Source of the DNA: Anaerotignum sp.
GTDB lineage: Bacteria; Bacillota; Clostridia; Lachnospirales; Anaerotignaceae
DNA: 64,000 nucleotides
Direction: 5' to 3'
NCBI RefSeq assembly: GCF_017483025.1
Contig: NZ_JAFUMA010000066.1
Coordinates: forward strand, 62,001-126,000
The position numbers and the translations under genes are program-made. The notes under the pieces are model-generated. The model was given only the letters and a program-made list of their open reading frames with translations. It was not told the origin of the DNA and ran no database searches. The stretch's first letter is position 1; every line of letters begins with the position of its first letter. Positions 16,890-25,723 of this stretch are shown in pieces.

Positions 16890-18008
16890 CTACAAGCCTC
16901 CCAACAAAAGCAGTGCTGAAAATAAAAACATCCCTTCCCCCAGGAAAACCACGCCAAGAAGAAGCCCAGTGTATTCCCCTGCGGCAGAAATGCAATCCAC
17001 CAGCCGTTCCTCACAAATAAATTCCGCCGCTGCTGCCGTCAGCTTGAACACCAGCATGATGACCAGCAGCTTCACCACCAAAGGGATGCATAAAAGCAGC
17101 AAAAACACCGCCGCCGCAACCAGCGTACCGCTTTTTAAAGTGCCTGCCACAGCCGCCGCCGTTTCCACCGCACCGCCCATGACATTCCCCACCACAGGCA
17201 CAGCCCCTACGGCGATCTTCGCCGTTTTTGCCGCCAGGCCATTCAATGCTCCGCCGCCGATCTTTTGCAGGGAAATCAGCAGCATAAAGGCCATCGCCGC
17301 ACCCTTCATGCCCCAGCTGATGCATTGCCGCAGAAGCTCTGCAAATTTTCCAAGGATGGGCCGTTCCGAAATATGATCTGCCATTTCCAAAGCAATTGCC
17401 AACAGGATAGCAGGAATAATGATATAACTGACCGCAACAGACAACGCCGCCGAGCCGCCCATGATAGCCGGCCCCATCAATGCTCCCTGGGTCAGGTTAC
17501 CGGAGGAGGCAGAAAGAATCAGAAAAATGGGCACCATCGCCCCAAATGCCCCACAAATCCCCTTCATCCTCTCCACAACGCCCTCAGAAATGGCATAAAA
17601 CGAGGATAGAATCACCACAACCAGCACCATATAGCAAATATAGAAGCCCATTTCTCCCACAGACTTTCCCTGAAAGGAATCGTTGAACTGCTTCAAAATG
17701 GCACTCAAAATCACCACCAGAAGCAGTTGGGTCAGCAGTTTCCCCTGGGTGCGAAATTCCCCGAAGGCCGCCTCCATTATTTCCTCTTTCAGCCCTGCAA
17801 AGGTGAAATCAAAATCTCCTGACAAAACATCTTTCAGCAGCTTTGAAAATCCCACATCAGCGTCCAAATCCTCTGCCGCTTCATCCACGGCTTCCGTCTC
17901 CAGTTTTTCCAGCTCCGCTTCAATCGTTTGTGTATCTATTTCCGCTGCGAATGCCGCCGTCGGCAAAGCGAAAAGGAGCAGAACCATGATCAGCAAACAT
18001 CTCTTCAT
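16890..18008 (-). CDS. spoIIIAE: Stage III sporulation protein AE
   Basis: A 372-residue polytopic membrane protein with a signal peptide ending ALPTAAFAAE. The first 100 residues are soluble; about seven hydrophobic segments follow, including LLLVVILSAILKQF and AVPVVGNVMGGAVETAAA. It is part of the SpoIIIA feeding-tube complex, needed for sigma-G activity in B. subtilis. The ATG at 18008 starts the signal peptide; upstream sequence in this frame is the spoIIIAD gene read out of frame. Confidence 0.93.
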   Translation of the reverse strand: MKRCLLIMVLLLFALPTAAFAAEIDTQTIEAELEKLETEAVDEAAEDLDADVGFSKLLKDVLSGDFDFTFAGLKEEIMEAAFGEFRTQGKLLTQLLLVVILSAILKQFNDSFQGKSVGEMGFYICYMVLVVVILSSFYAISEGVVERMKGICGAFGAMVPIFLILSASSGNLTQGALMGPAIMGGSAALSVAVSYIIIPAILLAIALEMADHISERPILGKFAELLRQCISWGMKGAAMAFMLLISLQKIGGGALNGLAAKTAKIAVGAVPVVGNVMGGAVETAAAVAGTLKSGTLVAAAVFLLLLCIPLVVKLLVIMLVFKLTAAAAEFICEERLVDCISAAGEYTGLLLGVVFLGEGMFLFSALLLLGGL

Positions 18009-18019
18009 CCTGCTCCCCC

Positions 18020-18403
18020 CTATACCAGCCCCATGACCAATTCCAGCAATCCCGTCAGCACGGGAGCCGCCGCCGTCATCATCAAAATCTTTCCCGCCAG
18101 TTCGATTTTTGCCGCCACGGCCCCTTCCCCTGCATCGGCGCAAAGCTGCGCGCCAAACTGGGTCAGATAGGCGATGCCGATGACTTTCAGCACCACGGCA
18201 AAATATCCGCTGCCCACACCGGCTTTTTCCGCTGTTTCCCGTAACAGGGCGACCAGATTTCCCAAGGGAACACAAATCAAACCGAAAATCAAAATGCCCG
18301 TGACGGCAGCAACCAGCATAGCGATTTGTGGGTTTTCCTTTTTCAGCAGGACAGCAAATACCGTCCCTACCAGTCCCAGAGCGATGATCCTTCCCATCTC
18401 CAT
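18020..18403 (-). CDS. spoIIIAD: Stage III sporulation protein AD
   Basis: A 127-residue membrane protein with hydrophobic helices in IIALGLVGTVFAVLL, IAMLVAAVTGILIFGLI and ILMMTAAAPVLTGLLEL. The central YFAVVLKVIGIAYLTQFGAQLC segment is the best conserved part of the family. It begins MEMGRII after AAAGGGG and lies 11 bases upstream of spoIIIAE. Confidence 0.92.
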   Translation of the reverse strand: MEMGRIIALGLVGTVFAVLLKKENPQIAMLVAAVTGILIFGLICVPLGNLVALLRETAEKAGVGSGYFAVVLKVIGIAYLTQFGAQLCADAGEGAVAAKIELAGKILMMTAAAPVLTGLLELVMGLV

Positions 18404-18416
18404 TTGATCGCCCCTT

Positions 18417-18611
18417 TCACAGCTGGAACAGCGTCTGCACCGTATCAAACAGCTGGCTGATATACTGGATGACCCAGAAAAGCACCACTACCAACCCCGC
18501 CAGGGTAGTCATCATTGCCTGTTCCTCTCGCCCTGCCCGGATCAGCACCTGATTCAGCACTGCCACCAGAATACCCACCGCCGCAATGCGAAATACGATA
18601 TTGATCTCCAT
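18417..18611 (-). CDS. spoIIIAC: Stage III sporulation protein AC
   Basis: A 64-residue two-helix membrane protein: VGILVAVLNQVLIRAGREEQA and a second helix LAGLVVVLFWVIQYI. The GREEQA loop is a family hallmark. It is related to spoIIIAD and probably sits with it in the channel base. Confidence 0.93.
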   Translation of the reverse strand: MEINIVFRIAAVGILVAVLNQVLIRAGREEQAMMTTLAGLVVVLFWVIQYISQLFDTVQTLFQL

Positions 18612-18624
18612 TTTCCTTCCCCCT

Positions 18625-19143
18625 TCACAGCAGCGTCACCACGATGAGGAGCCCCGAAAGCCCACCCATGCCATAGTAAAGCCTACCGTTTTTTTCTAAG
18701 CGTTTCTTGCCCTGTTCCAAAGCATGTTCGATGTATCGCAAAAGCAGACGGATGCTGCCTTCCTGCTGTTCCTTATCCAAATAGCCCAAAGTCCTGCCGA
18801 ACAAAAGCACCGCATCCAGATCTTCTGTTGTCAGGAAAGTATGTATCGCCTGTTTTCTCCAGACTTCTTCCCAGATATTTTCCGCCGATGCGCCGTCCCG
18901 TTCTGCCATGCGCTCTGCCGCTTCCTGAAAGATTCCCCCGATGACACCATCGGTTTTCCAGCTGATGCTTTCCAAAACCTCCGGCAAAGGGGCGGAAAGA
19001 TATGCAATCTGACTTTGCAGCAGCAGAATGCCCCGTTCCAGTTCTTCCAGTTCTTTCAGCCGATATTTCTCCTTTGCGGCAAAATATGCCCCGAACCATA
19101 GGGTAGCCCCCAGCACAAGCATAATGCCCGCCAGTCGTATCAT
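18625..19143 (-). CDS. spoIIIAB: Stage III sporulation protein AB
   Basis: A 172-residue protein with hydrophobic segments at both ends (LAGIMLVLGATLWFG and MGGLSGLLIVVTLL) and a soluble helical middle that resembles the GspF domain of secretion systems. RLKELEELERGILLLQSQIAYLSAPL-type sequence and the conserved FGRTLGYLDKEQQ are present. Its start overlaps the end of spoIIIAA by four bases. Confidence 0.93.
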   Translation of the reverse strand: MIRLAGIMLVLGATLWFGAYFAAKEKYRLKELEELERGILLLQSQIAYLSAPLPEVLESISWKTDGVIGGIFQEAAERMAERDGASAENIWEEVWRKQAIHTFLTTEDLDAVLLFGRTLGYLDKEQQEGSIRLLLRYIEHALEQGKKRLEKNGRLYYGMGGLSGLLIVVTLL

Positions 19144-20078
19144 CCCTCGTCCCCCTTCCAGATGATTTTTCCTTCTTTGTCCCGTATTTCTTCTGCCGTA
19201 CCCGCGCCCTTTCGATTGGAAAGGAAAAGATATCTTTCAAAGACTTTTTTGCGGATGAGGGCCTGCATCTGCGGGCGGGTCTCCAGATCGGCAAAGTCCC
19301 GTCCATGGGCTGTAGCAACCAGCTTTACACCTGCATTGAGAACTTCCTCCACCCCATCGATATCCTCTCTGCGCCCCAGTTCATCCACAGCGATGATATC
19401 AGGGGACATACTTCTAAGAAGCATCACCATTCCCTTGGCTTTGGGGCAGCCTTCCAAAACATCTGTACAAGGCCCCACGTCCATTTGGGGGATACCATCC
19501 CGCAGAGGGGCAATCTCTCCCCGTTCATCCACCACGCCTATGGTCTTTCCTCTTTCGCTCAGGCAGCGAACAATATCCCGCAAAAGCGTCGTTTTTCCGC
19601 AGCCCGGCGGAGAAACGATAAGCGTATGGCAAAAAACATCTTTTTCCATCAGCCGAGGCAAAAATTCTTCTCCCCACCCCTTCTGTTCTCTGGCAATACG
19701 AATATTCAGGGCATTGATCTGACGTAAAGTTCGAATCTCGCCGTTTTCTATGACCGCCTTTCCGCAGAAGCCGACCCGGTGCCCCCCTTCTATGGTAATG
19801 TAGCCCTGCCGCAATTCCTCTTCAAAGGCGTAGAGGGAATAGGCACTCAAAAGAGACACTGTCTCCCGCAGATCTGCTGTAGAAACAGGGATCCCGCCCT
19901 CCCAAGGCGCGGGAAGCAGCGCGCCGCTCCTTTCCAATGAAAATATCCCGTCTGCCCGTTTCAGCAATAAAGGCTGTCCGCTCCGCAGGCGAATTTCCTG
20001 GATATCCACAAGGCTTTCCTCCGGCAAAAGTTCTCTGATCTTTCTGGGCAATGCCCGCCAAACTGCTTCTGTCTGCAT
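19140..20078 (-). CDS. spoIIIAA: Stage III sporulation protein AA, secretion-type ATPase
   Basis: A 312-residue ATPase related to GspE/PilT secretion motors that is thought to power the SpoIIIA channel. Walker A is [36 protein letters not shown] (Walker B) and TAHGRD follow. The N-terminal IQEIRLRSGQPL region is the family opening. It leads the eight-gene operon with a GGGAGG site and an upstream motif that fits mother-cell sigma-E. Confidence 0.95.
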   Translation of the reverse strand: MQTEAVWRALPRKIRELLPEESLVDIQEIRLRSGQPLLLKRADGIFSLERSGALLPAPWEGGIPVSTADLRETVSLLSAYSLYAFEEELRQGYITIEGGHRVGFCGKAVIENGEIRTLRQINALNIRIAREQKGWGEEFLPRLMEKDVFCHTLIVSPPGCGKTTLLRDIVRCLSERGKTIGVVDERGEIAPLRDGIPQMDVGPCTDVLEGCPKAKGMVMLLRSMSPDIIAVDELGRREDIDGVEEVLNAGVKLVATAHGRDFADLETRPQMQALIRKKVFERYLFLSNRKGAGTAEEIRDKEGKIIWKGDEG

Positions 20079-20102
20079 CGGCTCGTCCTCCCTTCTTTTC
20101 TC

Positions 20103-20130
20103 ATCTTATGTAACAGTTTCAAAATCATTC
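20103..20130 (-). promoter_or_regulatory. Possible sigma-E promoter of the spoIIIA operon
   Basis: On the minus strand GAATGAT is followed after 13 bp by CATAAGAT, close to the sigma-E consensus, 25 bp before the spoIIIAA start. The B. subtilis operon is known to use sigma-E; the match here is by eye. Confidence 0.4.
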
Positions 20131-20253
20131 TAAAATTATTGCTTCACATTTCATGACAATTTCTTTAAATAATTTAAAATTTTCATTATTTTTTTGCAAA
20201 AAAGTTTTACTTTTTCACAAATGGTGATAAAATACAATCAATAATCTAAGAAA

Positions 20254-20274
20254 TTCGACAGAAATTTTGTCGTT
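20254..20274. promoter_or_regulatory. Inverted pair of Spo0A-box-like sites
   Basis: TTCGACA, a full match to the 0A box, is followed 7 bp later by its inverted partner TGTCG. The pair sits 25-45 bp before the LytTR gene, between it and divergent spoIIIAA. Confidence 0.4.
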
Positions 20275-20298
20275 CTATTCCAAAAAAAGGAGAGCCTT

Positions 20299-20757
20299 AT
20301 GTATACGATTTTGATTTCCAATTCTGACGATGAGATAAAGCAGGCCCTTAAGGATCTATATGCAGACACAGACCAGATCCATATCATGGATAAGGAAGGG
20401 GCCGTGGAACCCCCCTATTGCCGCATCAATACAGCCAAAGGCATCTATAACATTCCCCACAACGAGATCCTGTTCGTGGAAAGCGGGCAGAAAAAATCCA
20501 TCATCCATCTGGCGAATGATTCCATCTGTCTGCCCATCCCCCTGTATCGCATCCGCGATGTGCTTCCTGCGCCTTATTTCGTACAGACCCACCGTTCCTT
20601 TATCATCCATCTGGAAAACGTATCCTATATCGATAAAACAAAAGACCCCTGGGTCATCTCCTTCTTCGGCTCCAATAAGACCGCTTTCGTCAGCCGCAGC
20701 TTCAAAAAAGACGTGATGCAGGTCATCGGCCCCATGCTGGACTGTTTCACCGATTGA
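20299..20757 (+). CDS. LytTR-domain DNA-binding protein
   Basis: A 152-residue protein that is mostly a LytTR domain (residues about 45-145): GIYNIPHNEILFVESGQKKSIIH, then RIRDVLPAPYFVQTHRSFIIHLENV and NKTAFVSRSFK. There is no receiver with a phospho-aspartate; the 40-residue N-terminus is short and acidic. LytTR proteins bind direct repeats and often control surface or signalling genes. It could control the adjacent surface genes, but no binding repeats were identified. AAAGGAG ribosome site. Confidence 0.85.
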   Translation: MYTILISNSDDEIKQALKDLYADTDQIHIMDKEGAVEPPYCRINTAKGIYNIPHNEILFVESGQKKSIIHLANDSICLPIPLYRIRDVLPAPYFVQTHRSFIIHLENVSYIDKTKDPWVISFFGSNKTAFVSRSFKKDVMQVIGPMLDCFTD

Positions 20758-20814
20758 CTTTGCCTTTTTTCGCCGTTACAATAAAGGCAGCAAAGAAAAA
20801 AGGAGGTCATCCTG

Positions 20815-21465
20815 ATGAAAGAATTTCGCCTGGTCGCCTTTGGCGACAGTCTGACATATGGCTATGGCGTATTATCCCATGTGGCATATCCTTCCCGCCT
20901 GGCAAAGGAACTGCCGGAAAAGAACCCCAATATCCGCTGGATGGTCTATAACCGCGGCATCAATGGGGAGACCACCAGGGAAGCTCGCCAGAGGCTGGAC
21001 AGCAACGTACTGCGCCTGAAACCCCATATCACAGCTATCCTGCTTGGTTCCAACGACAGTGCTCTCAACGAAGGCCAGTATCGTACTCCCTGGGAATATG
21101 AACAGAACATGATGTTCATGCTGGAACAACTGCTTGCAACGAAGCATGACGCAAAGGATTTCAACGGAGGTTATTGCCTGCCCCTGCTCATTACGCCTCC
21201 CCCTGTGGTGGATACAGATTTTTACCCTTTCACCACCAGTGATCGTCTGGAGCTGTATCGGGATATCGTGCTGAAACTGGCAAAAAGCTATGGTTGTCCC
21301 GTCATCGATATCTATTCCGCTTTCATGGAAGTCAAAGAAAAGAATGGCTTCGAAGCCTATGATGCCCTGTTCCAGTTTGATGGTGTCCATTGGAGCAATG
21401 CAGGCTATGACGTCTTCTATGCCCTGATGGAGAAAAAGATATTAGAACTGACAAAAGATTTTTAA
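20815..21465 (+). CDS. SGNH/GDSL-type esterase or lipase
   Basis: A 216-residue cytosolic SGNH hydrolase. Block I is FGDSLTYGYG with the nucleophile serine, glycine is in NRGINGETT, block III is LLGSNDS and block V is DGVHWSNAG with the Asp-His pair. Such enzymes remove acyl groups from esters, often on wall sugars or lipids; the substrate is unknown. No signal peptide is seen. It follows the LytTR gene by 57 bp and may share its transcript; a terminator follows. Confidence 0.9.
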   Translation: MKEFRLVAFGDSLTYGYGVLSHVAYPSRLAKELPEKNPNIRWMVYNRGINGETTREARQRLDSNVLRLKPHITAILLGSNDSALNEGQYRTPWEYEQNMMFMLEQLLATKHDAKDFNGGYCLPLLITPPPVVDTDFYPFTTSDRLELYRDIVLKLAKSYGCPVIDIYSAFMEVKEKNGFEAYDALFQFDGVHWSNAGYDVFYALMEKKILELTKDF

Positions 21466-21472
21466 ACGCAAA

Positions 21473-21509
21473 AAAGCCCTGATTCTTTTGAATCAAGGCT
21501 TTCTTTTTT
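21473..21509 (+). terminator. Terminator after the SGNH hydrolase gene
   Basis: TGATTC/GAATCA extended by AGCC/GGCT around a TTTT loop, followed by TTTCTTTTTT; it also faces the convergent SLH-CAP gene. Confidence 0.8.
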
Positions 21510-21513
21510 CTGT

Positions 21514-23169
21514 TTATTTTTTGTTCATCTGTGTGCCCTGGCCGCAAAGGTCAACGGTCACATGGAGCACCTTTGTCTTGGAAGAAACGCCAATACCCAC
21601 TTCCTGCATGGTGCTGTCCATCAGGCCATTATGCTTGGAAGCTGTGCGCATCCATTCCTGATAGATATTCACCACATCGCCACGCTGTCTGGCAATGGTT
21701 TCGGAAGCTGTCAGGAATTCCTTCCCACGCTCCATAATACGTCCGAAAGGCGTAGAGCCATCGGAGCCGGTATAATCAAAATAATTATTGGAAGTCATAT
21801 CTTCAGAATGGGCTCTCGCCACGTCCCAAAGTTTTTTATCCCAAACCAGTAAGGGCAATCCTTTTTCTGTTCTGCGTACCTGAATCAGATCCAGCAGCTG
21901 CATTTCAATATCACCCTTTGTGGTATACTGCAAGGTACTCATAGGGTCTTTTGTCTGCACAAAATCCTTTGTCTGCAGCAACAGGCCACAGATATTGCCC
22001 ATATAATCCAAAGGCACTCTTGCCTCAGATAGCTCATTGTAAATCACGCCGCTGTGTTCCGCGCTGCTGACATAGGCAAGATTTTCAATATCCGCCATCG
22101 TCCCCTTGCCATTCATACTCATATAGGAAAAATCCGTTCCGGGTACAAAAATTTCAACTACTTCGCCATTTTTAAACGTCGCAAAGAAATAATCCACATA
22201 GTCGTTGAGATAAATATATCTATCCAGACCATAAATCGATTCATCGATACGGTCGGGCTCGCCCCAGACTGTTTTCAGTTCTTCTGCCGTCCAGTTCAGA
22301 GATATCTTCTTTTCTCCCACAGTCACCGTCTCTGTTTCCGCTGCGGCTGTCACTTCCCGTTGGGATTCTTCCGGCTTCGTTTCTTCCGGTACGACTACCT
22401 CAGATTCTTCAGGTACGACCACTTCGGGTTCCTCAGGAACAACTACCTCTGGCTCTTCGGGTGCAACCACTTCAGGTTCCTCAGGAACAACTGCCTCCGG
22501 CTCTTCGGGTACGACAACTTCAGGTTCTTCGGGTACGACAGGTGTCAATTCTCCTCCTGTCTGTTCCAAAGCATAGCGATATGCTTTTACGAAAGAAACC
22601 ACCGCTTCCTGCACCGTCATTTCACGGAAAGGGCCATACGTGCCGTCTTCATAACCGGAAACGATACCTGCGCCGTACAGCTGGTCGATGTATCTGTTAG
22701 AGGAATCATAGAGCAAAGCCGTATCGGTAAAAGGATTCTTTACCGCTTCATTTGTCAAGTCAACACCGCAGGTCTTTAGCACACGAGCTACCATGATCGC
22801 CATCTGTTCTCTGGTCAGCGTGCGGTCAGGGGCGAATACGCCGGGTTCCACCCCGCCGATGATGCCCGCTTCATAAGCCGCAATCACATCTTTGTCGTCG
22901 CAGTCAGAAAAAGGGGTAGCCTGTGTAGCTTTCCATTCCTGATCTGTCGTAACATTCAAAAAGCGCATGACCATCTTGCAGAATTCTTTTCTGCTCATGG
23001 GCGATTTTGCCTTCTGCAGTTCCGCATCCGTCAGCAGACCTTCGTGATAGGCAAATTCCATAGAAGGCTTTGCCCAATTGCCCGCATTGGTTTCAATGGC
23101 AGCAAAGGAAGGCACTGCAGCCGTGATACACATTACCCCCGCAAGGAGGAGCGCTGCAAACCGTTTCAT
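21514..23169 (-). CDS. S-layer homology (SLH) and CAP domain surface protein
   Basis: A 551-residue secreted protein. After a signal peptide (ending AVPSFAA) come three SLH repeats to about residue 200, which bind pyruvylated wall polymers; EQMAIMVARVL and VEPGVFAPDRTLT are typical. Residues about 210-267 are an octapeptide repeat rich in PEEPEV that probably spans the wall. A CAP-associated domain (NWTAEELKTVWGEP) and a C-terminal CAP/SCP domain follow, with ARAHSEDMTSNNYF and EVGIGV. Function of bacterial CAP proteins is poorly known. I use the ATG at 23169, because the ribosome site AAAGGA abuts an alternative ATG three codons upstream. Confidence 0.88.
   Translation of the reverse strand: MKRFAALLLAGVMCITAAVPSFAAIETNAGNWAKPSMEFAYHEGLLTDAELQKAKSPMSRKEFCKMVMRFLNVTTDQEWKATQATPFSDCDDKDVIAAYEAGIIGGVEPGVFAPDRTLTREQMAIMVARVLKTCGVDLTNEAVKNPFTDTALLYDSSNRYIDQLYGAGIVSGYEDGTYGPFREMTVQEAVVSFVKAYRYALEQTGGELTPVVPEEPEVVVPEEPEAVVPEEPEVVAPEEPEVVVPEEPEVVVPEESEVVVPEETKPEESQREVTAAAETETVTVGEKKISLNWTAEELKTVWGEPDRIDESIYGLDRYIYLNDYVDYFFATFKNGEVVEIFVPGTDFSYMSMNGKGTMADIENLAYVSSAEHSGVIYNELSEARVPLDYMGNICGLLLQTKDFVQTKDPMSTLQYTTKGDIEMQLLDLIQVRRTEKGLPLLVWDKKLWDVARAHSEDMTSNNYFDYTGSDGSTPFGRIMERGKEFLTASETIARQRGDVVNIYQEWMRTASKHNGLMDSTMQEVGIGVSSKTKVLHVTVDLCGQGTQMNKK
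22375..22542 (-). repeat. In-frame 24-bp tandem repeats coding VVPEEPEV units
   Basis: Seven imperfect copies of an eight-residue unit, with V/A, E/K and P/S variants, code the acidic proline-rich linker of the SLH-CAP protein. Repeats like this change copy number readily. Confidence 0.9.
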
Positions 23170-23188
23170 AAGATTCATCCTTTCTCGG

Positions 23189-23252
23189 AAAGCGGAGCTC
23201 TAAAAAAACTTATACATAAAAACAAGCCTTTCGGCTTTTTCCTCTCCGCTTT
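23189..23252 (-). promoter_or_regulatory. Structured 5' leader of the SLH-CAP gene
   Basis: In the transcript AAAGCGGAG (23244-23252) pairs with CTCCGCTTT (23189-23197), and a nested AAGCC-GAAA-GGCTT hairpin sits at 23224-23237. The outer stem ends a few bases before the ribosome site. An upstream CGGAAA could pair with TTTCCG instead, so two folds are possible. It matches no riboswitch class I recognise. Confidence 0.55.
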
Positions 23253-23327
23253 TCTTAACCTTTCCGCAAAACTGTTTCAAGGTTTTTTCGATTCTGTTAC
23301 AATTTTATGAACATACGTTTGTATTTT

Positions 23328-23355
23328 ATTATAACACAAAATTCCATATTGGCAA
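23328..23355 (-). promoter_or_regulatory. Promoter of the SLH-CAP gene
   Basis: TTGCCA and TATAAT separated by 16 bp on the minus strand, giving a leader of roughly 150 nt. Confidence 0.6.
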
Positions 23356-23429
23356 GGAAAATCGTGTTTTTCTCTCCACAAGAACCATCAAAATGCACAA
23401 ATTTCGGAATCTTTCCACCATTTTGACGC

Positions 23430-23456
23430 AAAAAAAGAGCCGAATCACTTCGGCTC
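23430..23456 (-). terminator. Terminator of the topoisomerase pair
   Basis: On the minus strand GAGCCGAA/TTCGGCTC with a GTGA loop is followed by seven T. It immediately follows the parC-like stop. Confidence 0.88.
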
Positions 23457-23462
23457 GTTCTT

Positions 23463-25691
23463 TTATTCTCCCAATGCCATCTGACCAGGCAGGTTGTTTG
23501 CCGCCTTATCTTTTTCCTGAATAAAATGGCCTGTAGTAGGAATTTTCTTTGTACGATAATATTCATGGTCTTCCGTCAGGAATTCCTCTTTGGTGAATAC
23601 CTGTGTCACGGTGCTGTTTTTCTTCAGCGTGAAGACCTGCACGCCGGTGGCGTTTTTCGTGGCACTGGAAGGAACCAGCTCTGTATTCATCAGAGTCGCC
23701 TTATCCGTATTGCGCATCAGGATGAAGTCGCTTTCCTCGTCGATCTTTGCCATACGAACCAGTTCCGCCTTAGAAGAATACCCATTGATCAGCTTCTTAC
23801 GGTTTGTTTTTGTTTCGTAAGCATTCAAAGGCACCTTTGCCGCCTTGCCGTTGGCAAAGAAGAATACCATCTGCCCTGTGTAATCGGCTGTTGCCGCCAT
23901 ATAAACAATGGTTTCCTCCGCTTCCATATTCAGCAGATTTGGAAGATAATCCCCCAGTACGCTGGCTTTTGTGTCGGCGATATCAGAAGCCTTCATTTTA
24001 TACACATTCTGCTGATTAGAGAAGAAAAGCAGTTCCATCCGATTCATACCATCCTGTTCCATCAGCATCACGTCTTCTTCCTTCATCTTCTGTTCCCCGG
24101 CCATACGCAGGGATGCCTGAGAAATTTTCTTGAAGTAGTTTTCCTTCGTCAGGAAGAAACGTACGGGATAATCTTCAATAAAGTCATCCTTCGTCAGGGT
24201 CGTCACATCATCTTCGTGGATGATCTCTGTCTTTCTTTCCTTGCCGTATTTTTTCGCTACAGCACGCAGCTGCTTGCAAATGATATTTTTGATCTTTGCA
24301 TCGGATTTCAGCGTCTCATTGAGATTTTTGATATCCTCTTCCAGAATCTTCAGTTCTTCGATGCGTTTGATGATATATTCTTTGTTGATGTTACGCAGTT
24401 TGATCTCAGCGATATATTCCGCCTGGATCTCGTCGATATCAAAGCCTGTCATCAGATTAGGTACGACCATTTTTTCTTCTTCCGTATTACGGATGATAGC
24501 AATGGCCTTGTCAATATCTGCCAGAATCTTCGCCAGACCCTGCAGCAGGTGGAATTTATCAGATTTCTTCTGGATATCGAAAGCGATCTGTCTGCGAATA
24601 GAATCCATACGGAATTCCGTCCAGTGTTTCAGGATATCCCCCACGCCCAAAGTCATGGGTCTGCCTTTGATGAGGACATTAAAGTTACAGCTGAAACTAT
24701 CCGCCAGTGGTGTCATGGCATAAAGCTTGTGCATCAACAGTTCCACATTGGTACCACGTTTCAGATCGATGGCGATTTTCAGACCATTCAGGTCGGATTC
24801 ATCTCGCACATCAGTGATATCCTTGATCTTGCCCGCCTTTACCAGCGCAATGATCTTATCTACAATGGCTTCGATATTGGTTGTATAAGGAATTTCATAT
24901 ACTTCGATACAGTTATCCTTTTTATCATAACGATATTTCGCCCGCAATTTCACACTGCCGCGGCCTGTTTTATAAATCTGCTCCAAGTCCTTCCGGCTAT
25001 AAATCAGTTCACCGCCGGTAGAAAAATCAGGTGCAGAAAGATGCTCGCACAAATCAATGGTATCATCCTTGATGAATTTTGCTGTTGCCTCGCAGAGCTC
25101 CGCCAAATTGAAGCTACAGATGGAGGACGCCATACCAACGGCAATGCCCAGATTGGGATTCGCCAAAATATTAGGGAATGTGGTGGGCAGGAGAGCAGGC
25201 TCTTTCATACTGCCGTCGTAGTTATCCACAAAATCTACTGTATTCTTGTCGATATCCGCAAAGACTTCCTGACAAATACCTTCCAGTTTTACTTCCGTAT
25301 AACGGGACGCAGCATACGCCATGTCCTTAGAATAATATTTACCAAAGTTCCCCTCAGAATCCACAAAAGGCACCAGCAGGGCTTCGTTATCCCTGGTCAG
25401 GCGCACCATAGTCTCGTAAATGGCGCCGTCGCCGTGGGGGTTCAGTTTCATGGTCTGCCCTACGACATTGGCAGATTTGGTTCTGTCGCCCTTCAAGAGG
25501 CCCATCAGGTACATGGTATAAAGGAGTTTTCTGTGGGAAGGCTTGAAACCGTCGATTTCGGGAATGGCGCGGGAAACGATGACACTCATGGCATAAGGCA
25601 TGTAGTTGATTTCCAGCGTATCCGTTATTTTCTGTTCCTGTATGAAATTATCATGGTATTCTTTTTTGCTTGTTGTTTTTTTCTTAGCCAT
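23463..25691 (-). CDS. parC: Type IIA topoisomerase subunit A (ParC/GyrA-like)
   Basis: A 742-residue DNA breakage-reunion subunit. The winged-helix catalytic domain has YAMSVIVSRAIPEIDGFKPS-type sequence, HGDGAIYETMVRL and the active tyrosine in AASRYTEV. The C-terminal part has a reduced, divergent beta-propeller without the GyrA box QRRGGKG, which argues for a topoisomerase IV-like decatenase rather than gyrase. It lies 32 bp after its partner ATPase gene and ends at a strong terminator. Confidence 0.88.
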   Translation of the reverse strand: MAKKKTTSKKEYHDNFIQEQKITDTLEINYMPYAMSVIVSRAIPEIDGFKPSHRKLLYTMYLMGLLKGDRTKSANVVGQTMKLNPHGDGAIYETMVRLTRDNEALLVPFVDSEGNFGKYYSKDMAYAASRYTEVKLEGICQEVFADIDKNTVDFVDNYDGSMKEPALLPTTFPNILANPNLGIAVGMASSICSFNLAELCEATAKFIKDDTIDLCEHLSAPDFSTGGELIYSRKDLEQIYKTGRGSVKLRAKYRYDKKDNCIEVYEIPYTTNIEAIVDKIIALVKAGKIKDITDVRDESDLNGLKIAIDLKRGTNVELLMHKLYAMTPLADSFSCNFNVLIKGRPMTLGVGDILKHWTEFRMDSIRRQIAFDIQKKSDKFHLLQGLAKILADIDKAIAIIRNTEEEKMVVPNLMTGFDIDEIQAEYIAEIKLRNINKEYIIKRIEELKILEEDIKNLNETLKSDAKIKNIICKQLRAVAKKYGKERKTEIIHEDDVTTLTKDDFIEDYPVRFFLTKENYFKKISQASLRMAGEQKMKEEDVMLMEQDGMNRMELLFFSNQQNVYKMKASDIADTKASVLGDYLPNLLNMEAEETIVYMAATADYTGQMVFFFANGKAAKVPLNAYETKTNRKKLINGYSSKAELVRMAKIDEESDFILMRNTDKATLMNTELVPSSATKNATGVQVFTLKKNSTVTQVFTKEEFLTEDHEYYRTKKIPTTGHFIQEKDKAANNLPGQMALGE

Positions 25692-25723
25692 TGTAATACC
25701 GTCTTTCTATTTCAAATTAAGCA

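Noticed and set aside
22375-22542. Tandem repeat as a CRISPR array
   Set aside because: The 24-bp units are in frame, have no spacers and code an acidic linker.
23169-23330. SLH-CAP leader as a c-di-GMP riboswitch
   Set aside because: GCGGAAA is suggestive, but the GNRA tetraloop receptor and the GGGNNAC-type cores of both classes are missing.
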